Below are positions 1 to 5,040 of a stretch of 5,846 nt of DNA, piece after piece. A program made the translations under genes and the position numbers. Location of the stretch: the NCBI GenBank assembly GCA_964348535.1, contig CAYGDB010000040.1, positions 1-5,846 on the forward strand, in the 5' to 3' direction. Numbering within the stretch: the first letter of the stretch is position 1; each line of letters begins with the position of its first letter. A model generated the notes under the pieces. That model did no database searches. It was given only the letters and a program-made list of their open reading frames with translations, and was not told where the DNA came from. This stretch comes from JBGPJO01 sp964348535 (GTDB lineage Bacteria; Patescibacteriota; Minisyncoccia; Phycocordibacterales; JAKFXT01).

Positions 1-242
1 TTGAAGAGGTTTGCAAATCCAAAATAGACACAGAAGCGCATGTATGCCTGAAGAAATCCGACCGCGGACATCATTGCCGGAAAAAAGATTAGCAATGACC
101 ATATTCTAGGGATGTCAAACAGTAAGAAAGCTCCCCAAAGCGCTATAGTGATAATAAGACCTGACCATCCGCCAATCTTTCTCCTCTTAATTTCGTCCAG
201 GCCGATGTTGCATACTCCCGGTATATATGTGTTTTTTTCCAT
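1..242 (-). CDS. Small two-helix membrane protein, C-terminus cut by window edge
   Basis: The reading frame starts at ATG 242 and stays open for 80 codons to the left edge, so the C-terminus is missing. Near the N-terminus it carries YIPGVCNIGLDEIKRRKIG. Two hydrophobic stretches follow (about residues 26-43 and 46-66), then a short aromatic-rich tail with FLQAYMRFCVYFG. The IPGVCNIG..EI signature followed by a helical pair and an FLQA..RFC segment resembles a small uncharacterised bacterial membrane protein family; this is from memory of the pattern, not a search. It is the last visible gene of the minus-strand unit, 37 bp after the DUF6069-type gene, so it is probably co-transcribed with the ArsR repressor and FMN reductase. 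No function can be assigned. The two cysteines (C11, C71) are notable in a redox-linked operon, but that link is speculation. Confidence 0.72.
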   Translation of the reverse strand, partial: MEKNTYIPGVCNIGLDEIKRRKIGGWSGLIITIALWGAFLLFDIPRIWSLLIFFPAMMSAVGFLQAYMRFCVYFGFANLF

Positions 243-279
243 AATATATTTGTTAAAATTTTAAATTTTAATTTAATTT

Positions 280-717
280 TTATTCTATGGTTATAGGACG
301 TGTGAATTTCACCAGAAGCGGCACTATAATTACAAAAACAACAACGTGCATTGTCATAAGCGCAAGAATGCCTCCGGTAGTCGCTCCAGCGAAAAATGCA
401 ATATCGTAGAAGAATAATGGGATATCCATCAAGAAGGAGAGGAGAAACGCAATCCATGCAATACGCGTAAACGCGCGATTTGGATTTTTTGAATACTTGC
501 GCGTAAGCGCAAACACAATGGCCGCGCCAAGAACGGCAATTATGCTCCAAAATGCAACCGGCATCACCGTGAGAGACATGAAGTCTGGAGCAAGCGGTTT
601 TGTAACAAAAAGAACGAGAAAGTTCGCCCCAATACTAAAAATTAGAGCGGCAACTGTAGTCACCCAAAGTGGATATTTAGGCATGGATTTATTAGTCGTT
701 TCGTTTTGGGTGTTCAT
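280..717 (-). CDS. DUF6069-type four-helix integral membrane protein
   Basis: This 145-residue protein has about 15 polar residues at the N-terminus and four predicted membrane helices, near residues 17-40, 52-72, 83-106 and 114-138. There is no cleavable signal peptide. The first helix is followed by an extracytoplasmic-type loop rich in P, D, S and T (LAPDFMSLTVMP). A basic loop (LTRKYSKNPNRAFTR) separates helices 2 and 3, and a late ALMTMHVVVF segment matches the ALMH..A pattern of the DUF6069 family. The family has no established biochemical function. The gene lies 37 bp downstream of the FMN reductase and 37 bp upstream of another small membrane protein, all on the minus strand, so it is likely part of the ArsR-controlled operon. 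No ribosome-binding site is visible before the ATG. Confidence 0.75.
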   Translation of the reverse strand: MNTQNETTNKSMPKYPLWVTTVAALIFSIGANFLVLFVTKPLAPDFMSLTVMPVAFWSIIAVLGAAIVFALTRKYSKNPNRAFTRIAWIAFLLSFLMDIPLFFYDIAFFAGATTGGILALMTMHVVVFVIIVPLLVKFTRPITIE

Positions 718-754
718 ATCAGTTTTAATAATTATATTACCATTATATTACTAA

Positions 755-1372
755 TTACATTTCTTCCCGAGCTACCTTGAGCGTCTTTGCCCACCAAAGG
801 AGGTCGTCAAAGAATACTTGTACGCGATCCCCCATCATGCTCTCACGGATCGGCTTAAACATTTCAGGGCCCGTCGGTCCCTTGCCCATCATCGCTGCCA
901 TAAAGATATCCACAGGGATATGAATAGCATTCCTTATAGGTGCCATTTGAAGTTCAACCGCTACTTGACGAAGCTGCTCTACGGAACGCGCGCCGACCGC
1001 GCTGCCGTAGCTTACAAAACCGACCGGCTTTCTATTCCATTCTGGATAGATCACATCCAGAGCGTTTTTAAGTACGGCAGAATAACCATGATTGTATTCC
1101 GGCGTCACAACGATAAACGCATCTCCGTCGTTTATTTTCTCCGCCCACTTTTTGACTATCTCATTTGAGTATTGACCTTTCGCCATTGAGGGCGACATCG
1201 GGTCGTCAAAAAACGGCATTTGATAATCGCGCAAATCAAGAAGCTCGGCTTCTATGCCCTCCAGTTTATTCGCTTCTTCAAAAATCCACTCTGCCGGTTT
1301 TTCGCTGAAGCGGTTTTGCCTTGTACTGCCGATAATAATTTTTACTTTTATGGGTGTTGTTTTGTTGTCCAT
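755..1372 (-). CDS. NADPH-dependent FMN reductase family protein (flavodoxin-like fold)
   Basis: This 205-residue protein has the hallmarks of the NADPH-dependent FMN reductase/quinone reductase family (SsuE/ChrR/azoreductase relatives). A first beta strand leads into the FMN phosphate-binding loop GSTRQNR (residues 15-21). The flavin-contacting segment is PEYNHGYSAVLKNALD (91-106), and a glycine-rich loop SYGSAVGARS (121-130) follows. Family members are soluble cytoplasmic flavoproteins that move electrons from NAD(P)H through FMN to quinones, azo compounds, chromate or other flavins; the substrate here cannot be deduced. The length is usual for the family, and the C-terminus adds a helical DDLLWWAKTLKVAREE tail. 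It is encoded 15 bp after the ArsR-type gene, an arrangement typical of a repressor controlling a stress-induced reductase. The upstream gap is purely A/T-rich with no Shine-Dalgarno. Confidence 0.93.
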   Translation of the reverse strand: MDNKTTPIKVKIIIGSTRQNRFSEKPAEWIFEEANKLEGIEAELLDLRDYQMPFFDDPMSPSMAKGQYSNEIVKKWAEKINDGDAFIVVTPEYNHGYSAVLKNALDVIYPEWNRKPVGFVSYGSAVGARSVEQLRQVAVELQMAPIRNAIHIPVDIFMAAMMGKGPTGPEMFKPIRESMMGDRVQVFFDDLLWWAKTLKVAREEM

Positions 1373-1387
1373 ATATTTTTATTTTAA

Positions 1388-1687
1388 TTATTTATAATTA
1401 ACCTTTCTTTGTTTATTAAGGTTCGACACTAAGTTGGTTAATAATTTTGTTGTATACGCAATGTTAATTGAATAATAGACCTCCTGACCTTTTTTACTGT
1501 CAGTAACCAGATTATATTCTTTCAGCGTTTTGAGGTGCTGAGAAACGGCAGGCTGTGATAATTTAACTTTCTTCACAATATAGGACACTGTCTGATGTCC
1601 CTCCATAAGAATCTCAAGAATACGATATCGGTTAGCGTTGCCGATACCTTTTCCTAAATTCTTAATCTCGTTACATAAATCAGTCAT
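1388..1687 (-). CDS. ArsR-family winged-helix transcriptional regulator
   Basis: This 99-residue protein is a single ArsR/SmtB-type winged helix-turn-helix. An N-terminal helix carries NANRYRILEILMEG (18-30). The HTH spans about 32-61, with recognition helix LSQPAVSQHLKTLKE (43-57), and a beta-hairpin wing DSKKGQEVYYSI (63-74) follows. A C-terminal dimerisation helix completes it. Family members bind as dimers to short dyads over their own promoter and release on metal, redox or metabolite signals. The classic ELCVCDL metal motif is absent and only one cysteine (C5) exists, so an ArsR-type As/Cd thiolate site is unlikely; the inducer is unknown. It is the first gene of the minus-strand unit with the FMN reductase and two membrane proteins. 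Start choice: ATG at 1687 lies only a few bases after a plausible -10, so the transcript may be leaderless or nearly so. Confidence 0.93.
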   Translation of the reverse strand: MTDLCNEIKNLGKGIGNANRYRILEILMEGHQTVSYIVKKVKLSQPAVSQHLKTLKEYNLVTDSKKGQEVYYSINIAYTTKLLTNLVSNLNKQRKVNYK

Positions 1688-1690
1688 ATA

Positions 1691-1706
1691 AGTATATTAG
1701 CATACT
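1691..1706. promoter_or_regulatory. Candidate ArsR-type operator dyad
   Basis: AGTATATTAGCATACT is a near-perfect 16-bp dyad of the form AGTAT-N2-TA-N2-ATACT. It sits 3 bp upstream of the ArsR-type start codon and overlaps the likely -10 region. A/T-rich dyads of this form at the promoter are typical targets of ArsR-family repressors, so autoregulation of the four-gene unit is inferred. Confidence 0.5.
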
Positions 1707-1723
1707 CTTATATAAACTGTGAA
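1694..1723 (-). promoter_or_regulatory. Predicted promoter of the ArsR/FMN reductase operon
   Basis: On the minus strand, TTCACA (1723-1718) can serve as a -35 and TAATAT (1699-1694), preceded by TGC, as an extended -10, with an 18-bp spacer. Alternatives in the same A/T tract are TATACT (1696-1691) and TATAAG (1712-1707). Initiation from the first pair would fall at or within a few bases of the ATG at 1687. Five bases of the proposed -35 lie inside the left terminal repeat of the neighbouring inverted-repeat element. Confidence 0.4.
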
Positions 1724-1855
1724 TTACGAAACTTGTCGCGGGCGCGGTTTTTGTGAGACATTTCGCAGGCTGACGAGCCGAGAATAGCAAAAAATCAGCA
1801 GATTTTTATGCGTGTCAAGCAAAAACTTGCGCCAAGAAAGAGTTTCGTAATTCAC
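1719..1855. repeat. 137-bp inverted-repeat (MITE-like) element
   Basis: The element is bounded by GTGAATTACGAAACT (1719-1733) and its exact reverse complement AGTTTCGTAATTCAC (1841-1855). The arms continue to pair imperfectly inward: GGCGCGGTTTTTG...GACA...GCA near 1741-1767 is matched by the complement of TGC...TGTC...CAAAAACTTGCGCC at 1808-1834. A local hairpin AAAAATC-AGCA-GATTTTT (1790-1807) lies near the middle. Outside the perfect repeat, weak pairing continues to TATA on both sides. No ORF of useful length is inside, so it is non-autonomous. The form is that of a miniature inverted-repeat or large REP-like element. Its GC-richer arms differ from the A/T-rich flanks. It separates two divergent operons. 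Confidence 0.72.
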
Positions 1856-1945
1856 GATCTATAAAGTATAAATAATTCACCAAAAATACAAAACCATATT
1901 GCGACGAATAAAGTTTTTTTAAAGCTAGAAAATATTTTTGTCTCA

Positions 1946-1974
1946 TTGATTTATTTTATTTAATCTTATATAAT
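1946..1974 (+). promoter_or_regulatory. Predicted sigma70-type promoter of fic
   Basis: TTGATT (1946-1951) is followed by a 17-bp spacer and a perfect TATAAT (1969-1974). Transcription would start around 1981, giving a leader of roughly 18 nt before the ATG at 1999. A second TATAAT (1981-1986) lies 12 bp downstream but has no good -35. There is no Shine-Dalgarno sequence. Confidence 0.6.
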
Positions 1975-1999
1975 CTTACATATAATATACATAAGATTA
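1961..1999. promoter_or_regulatory. Triple TAATCTTA motif over the fic promoter (candidate operator)
   Basis: TAATCTTA occurs directly at 1961 and again at 1971, exactly 10 bp apart. A third, inverted copy (ATAAGATTA, 1991-1999) makes a perfect 9-bp inverted repeat with TAATCTTAT at 1961-1969. The copies overlap the -10, the expected start site and the first base of the ATG. Helical-phase spacing on a core promoter suggests a repressor site. The obvious candidate binder is the winged helix of the Fic protein itself, but this is inference. Confidence 0.45.
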
Positions 2000-3057
2000 T
2001 GAACAATAAATTCAACAACAGAATACAAAATTTACCACAGGAAATCCATTGGCTTATTAACGAAATTGATTTGTCAAAAAGCAAGTGGTTTTCTGGCGCG
2101 AAGCTTGATCCGCAAGTGCTCAGTAATCTTAAAAAATCCGTGCTTATCACCTCAACCGGCGCATCTACAAGAATTGAAGGGTCGGAACTTTCCGACGAAG
2201 ATGTGGAACGGGTAATGCGGGGACTGTCTATCCAGAAATTTAAAAATCGCGATAAGCAAGAAGTTCGCGGCTATTTTGAAATTCTTACCAATGTTTTTGA
2301 GGCATACAAATCAATTCCTTTTTCCGAAAGCACCATTAAGTTTTTTCATAGAGAATTGTTGAAATATGCGGAAAAAGACATTCACCATCGTGGTGACTAC
2401 AAGTCTACTGAAAATAAAGTAGCTATGGTTAATTCCAATGGCGAGCCGACTCAAATACTATTTGATACGACTTCGGCATGGTTAACACCAAAAGAAATGC
2501 AGGAGTTGGTTGAATGGACCCAAAACAGTTTTTTAGAAAAAAAATTTCATCCGCTTGTAATTGTCGGAAACTTTATAGTTGAATTTCTGTTGATTCATCC
2601 CTTTACTGACGGCAATGGGCGACTTTCGCGCGTTTTATCAAACCTGCTTTTGCTTCAGCACGGATATGAATATATGCCGTATGTTTCGCAGGAAAAATTA
2701 ATCGAGGACAATAAGCCTGAATATTATGTTGCCTTGCGTCAAAGTCAAAAAACATTCCGAACTGATAAGGAAAATATTCTTCCGTGGCTTTCCTTTTTCT
2801 TCAAAATTATCCTTGAACAATCTAAACGCGCCACAGAGCTTCTCTCCAGAGAAGAGGTTGGGAAACTTTTGTCTCCGCAACAGCAAATTGTTTGGGACAT
2901 CATTTTAAAATCAGATACAGAAATTACACCGATCCAAATATTTGAAAAAACGAATATTCCTCGTCCGACGATCAACCAATCTCTCGTTAAACTTTTGCGA
3001 TTGAAATGGATTGAAAAAATCGGACTCGGAAGAGGAACGAGATACAAGAGAAGATAA
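1999..3057 (+). CDS. fic: Fic-domain protein (AMP transferase type) with inhibitory motif and C-terminal winged helix
   Basis: This 352-residue protein contains a complete Fic signature HPFTDGNGRLSR (200-211), with catalytic H200 and the GNGR anion-binding loop. Fic enzymes usually transfer AMP from ATP to a hydroxyl of a target protein; some use other nucleotides or phosphocholine. The N-terminal STRIEG (56-61) fits the inhibitory (S/T)xxxE(G/N) consensus, with E60 as the residue expected to block productive ATP binding, making this a class II, self-inhibited Fic protein. Before the core lies the usual helical region (about 85-125), with the beta-hairpin flap near 133-155. The segment from about 290 to 352 is a winged helix (TPIQIFEKTNIPRPTINQSLVKLL in two parts, then a basic GRGTRYKRR wing), common in bacterial Fic proteins and probably DNA-binding. 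It has its own promoter and ends 7 bp before a primase remnant and the recQ-like gene, so co-transcription is likely. The target is unknown; no antitoxin-like gene is adjacent, consistent with built-in inhibition. Confidence 0.95.
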   Translation: MNNKFNNRIQNLPQEIHWLINEIDLSKSKWFSGAKLDPQVLSNLKKSVLITSTGASTRIEGSELSDEDVERVMRGLSIQKFKNRDKQEVRGYFEILTNVFEAYKSIPFSESTIKFFHRELLKYAEKDIHHRGDYKSTENKVAMVNSNGEPTQILFDTTSAWLTPKEMQELVEWTQNSFLEKKFHPLVIVGNFIVEFLLIHPFTDGNGRLSRVLSNLLLLQHGYEYMPYVSQEKLIEDNKPEYYVALRQSQKTFRTDKENILPWLSFFFKIILEQSKRATELLSREEVGKLLSPQQQIVWDIILKSDTEITPIQIFEKTNIPRPTINQSLVKLLRLKWIEKIGLGRGTRYKRR

Positions 3058-3064
3058 TTTATGT

Positions 3065-3238
3065 ATGACGAACCAAGAAAAAATCGCGATCTTTTCGTCT
3101 ATTTTTCAGGGGCGAACGGATGCCTACCCTCGCAGGTGGGAGAAAAACGGTAAAAGCGGATGGACTCCGGCATATTCTTTTGATTGGAATGAATTTAATA
3201 CTCACAGAGCAAAAAACTTTTATGAAAACCATGCTTAA
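3065..3238 (+). pseudogene. Truncated N-terminus of a TOTE-type (archaeo-eukaryotic) primase
   Basis: A 57-codon frame starts at ATG 3065, 7 bp after the fic stop, and ends at TAA 3236-3238. Its first 50 residues resemble the conserved entry segment of the primase domain of TOTE conflict-system proteins: EKIAIFSSIFQGRTDAYPRR, then WE..GKSGWTPAYSFDWNEF and HRAK. In full-length relatives, as I recall them, this is followed by a GG.. segment and then the catalytic primase core. None of that is present: after HRAK the frame reads NFYENHA and stops. The remnant therefore lacks the metal-binding acidic residues and cannot be an active primase. It overlaps the likely recQ start (3222) by 17 bp. Removing one A from the A6 run at 3211-3216 would fuse it in frame to the helicase. 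It may be deletion debris, a sequence error in a real fusion, or a retained small domain. The identification is from motif memory and is moderately sure. Confidence 0.6.
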
Positions 3239-4964
3239 GAAGCATTTTGGGTACGAGGAATTTAGACCGTTACAGAAGGAGATTATTGAGTTAATTTTGA
3301 CTGGGAGAGATTGTATAGTTTTAATGCCGACAGGCGGAGGAAAATCTCTTTGTTTCCAGTTACCGGCGCTTATGCTGGAGGGGGTGGCAGTGGTGGTTTC
3401 ACCCTTGATTTCTTTGATGAAAGATCAGGTTGATGCCTTGCGCACGAATGGGATTGAAGCCGACTTTATAAACAGCACGCTTTCTCAAAATGAAATTTCC
3501 GATGTTATGGATAGAGCGAAGACGGGGAAAATGAAAATTCTCTATGTCGCGCCGGAACGATTTTCTGTATTTGGATTTGAAAATTTTTTACGCGAGTTTA
3601 AAATAAGTCTCATTGCCATTGACGAGGCGCATTGTATTTCGGAGTGGGGACACGATTTTCGACCAGATTATCGAAATTTGAAATTACTGCGAAAAAAGTT
3701 TTCCGAGATTCCAATTATAGCGCTCACTGCCACTGCCACGGAAAAGGTGCGTGAAGATATCGTTAAACAGCTTGATCTGGTAGATCCTCAAGTTTTTATT
3801 TCCAGTTTCAATCGACCAAATTTAAGTTACGAAGTGTTACCAAAAAAAGATTCTTTCAAATCAATCTTGGCGTTATTAGAAAATCATCGGAACGAGAGTG
3901 TGATTATTTATTGTTTCTCTCGTAATGACACGGAAAACATGGTTACCAATTTAAATAAATACGGATTCAAAGCTGCGACCTATCACGCTGGATTGGACGT
4001 GAATAAAAGAATAGATAATCAAGAAAAGTTTATTCGTGACGAAATAAATATTATAGTTGCCACCATTGCTTTTGGCATGGGGATTGACAAGCCAGACGTG
4101 CGGTTGGTTATTCATCACAGTTTACCTAAATCCGTGGAGGGATATTATCAGGAAACAGGACGAGCGGGTCGCGATGGTTTGCCTGCCCGATGCGTTTTAT
4201 TTTTTTCATATGCCGATAAATTCAAGCACGATTATTTCATACGTAAAATGGCGGACGAAACAGAACGGAAAAAAGCGCAAGAAAAATTAGATAATGTTTT
4301 GCAATATGGAAATCTTCGAGGATGTCGTCGTCGATTTTTACTGCGTTATTTTAATGAAGCCTATGATAAAGATAATTGCGGAAACTGTGATGGATGCGTC
4401 ACGCAAGTTACGATAGAAACAGATAAAGTTGATTTGAATTTCGGAGTTGTCAAACCAAAAATTTCTTATCCATCTTATTATGCGCCAGTGGTTGGAAAAA
4501 ACGCAATCTACGATTCGGTTTTGTTTGAAAAATTAAGAGAGATAAGAACACAAGAGGCGCGAAGATTAAGCGTCCCACCATATATGATTTTTGGAGATAA
4601 GGCTCTTCATCAAATGGCTACTCATTTCCCACAAACAGAAACCGCCTTTTTGGAAATTAATGGCGTTGGAAATCGCAAACTTGCTCAGTTTGGAGAAATA
4701 TTCATGTCCACCATCCGTCATTATGTAAGAACGAGTCAGTCTCAAGATGAAACAAAAACTGATGATTATAATTTAAAAAAGACATATTCAATTTCGGATA
4801 TACGCATTGAACGCCCTAACGCCTACCGTGGGTGGTCAAAAGAAGAAGATGAAAAACTGAAAAGATTAAGAGCTGAAGGAAAAAGCGTTACAGATCTTAC
4901 TGATATTTTTAAAAGAGGAACGGGAGCAATATCTTCGCGTTTAAAAAAACTATCGGCTGAGTAA
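3222..4964 (+). CDS. recQ: RecQ-family ATP-dependent DNA helicase, without RQC winged helix, with C-terminal HTH
   Basis: This is a 3'-5' DNA helicase of superfamily 2, active on forks, D-loops and recombination intermediates. From ATG 3222 it has 580 residues. Motif 0 is FRPLQ (14-18), Walker A is MPTGGGKS (35-42), motif II is DEAH (134-137), and the RecQ aromatic loop is SEWGHDFRP (140-148). Motif III is ALTATAT (167-173) and motif VI is QETGRAGRDG (310-319). Four zinc ligands follow: C368, C386, C389 and C392. Only about 38 residues separate the Zn cluster from an HRDC-like domain (about 430-505), so the roughly 100-residue RQC winged helix is missing. The tail (about 535-580, WSKEEDEKLKRLRAEGKS...GAISSRLKKL) is a Myb/SANT-like HTH. 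The open frame extends upstream to 3120, but that part overlaps the primase remnant in another frame and has no RecQ homology; MKTMLKKHFGYEEF is a typical RecQ beginning. ATG 3231 is an alternative start. It is probably translated from the fic transcript. Confidence 0.93.
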   Translation: MKTMLKKHFGYEEFRPLQKEIIELILTGRDCIVLMPTGGGKSLCFQLPALMLEGVAVVVSPLISLMKDQVDALRTNGIEADFINSTLSQNEISDVMDRAKTGKMKILYVAPERFSVFGFENFLREFKISLIAIDEAHCISEWGHDFRPDYRNLKLLRKKFSEIPIIALTATATEKVREDIVKQLDLVDPQVFISSFNRPNLSYEVLPKKDSFKSILALLENHRNESVIIYCFSRNDTENMVTNLNKYGFKAATYHAGLDVNKRIDNQEKFIRDEINIIVATIAFGMGIDKPDVRLVIHHSLPKSVEGYYQETGRAGRDGLPARCVLFFSYADKFKHDYFIRKMADETERKKAQEKLDNVLQYGNLRGCRRRFLLRYFNEAYDKDNCGNCDGCVTQVTIETDKVDLNFGVVKPKISYPSYYAPVVGKNAIYDSVLFEKLREIRTQEARRLSVPPYMIFGDKALHQMATHFPQTETAFLEINGVGNRKLAQFGEIFMSTIRHYVRTSQSQDETKTDDYNLKKTYSISDIRIERPNAYRGWSKEEDEKLKRLRAEGKSVTDLTDIFKRGTGAISSRLKKLSAE

Positions 4965-5040
4965 AAATAAAAACAGCGACCATAAAAGTCTTTGTTTGTA
5001 TTTACAATTTTTAGGCAGTCGGGTCATAGCTTACTCGCTA
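4965..5040. other. Short convergent intergenic gap
   Basis: This 76-bp gap lies between the plus-strand recQ and the minus-strand rdgB remnant. It holds only weak dyads: TTGTA-TT-TACAA followed by five T (4996-5012), and ATAGC...GCTAT around 5027-5042. Neither is a convincing intrinsic terminator. Confidence 0.35.

Larger units (their letters stand above)
1688..1998. other. Divergent intergenic region, no gene
   Basis: This 311-bp gap lies between two divergently read units. From left to right it holds the ArsR operator/promoter (1691-1723), the inverted-repeat element (1719-1855), an A/T-rich stretch without clear structure (1856-1940), and the fic promoter with its repeated TAATCTTA motifs (1946-1999). 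I see no protein or RNA gene in it. Confidence 0.7.

Noticed and set aside
143..550. Long minus-strand frame overlapping the DUF6069-type gene and the partial membrane gene
   Set aside because: It overlaps two better-supported membrane protein frames, has odd composition rich in Cys and Tyr, and shows no domain.
2698..3047. Minus-strand and alternate plus-strand frames inside fic
   Set aside because: They are shadows of the fic coding sequence with no recognisable domains.
3211..3217. A AAA AAC heptamer as a programmed -1 frameshift site
   Set aside because: It is in the right phase of the upstream frame, but a -1 shift leads to CTT TTA TGA and stops at once. RecQ is in the +1 frame, so a classic -1 slip cannot make the fusion.
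3120..3221. Upstream extension of the recQ frame to 3120 (34 extra residues)
   Set aside because: The extension is the out-of-frame shadow of the primase remnant and has no RecQ-like sequence; the typical RecQ beginning is MKTMLKKHFGYEEF at 3222.
4996..5012. TTGTA-TT-TACAA plus T5 as the recQ terminator
   Set aside because: The stem is only four or five A/T-rich pairs with a very small loop, too weak to call an intrinsic terminator.
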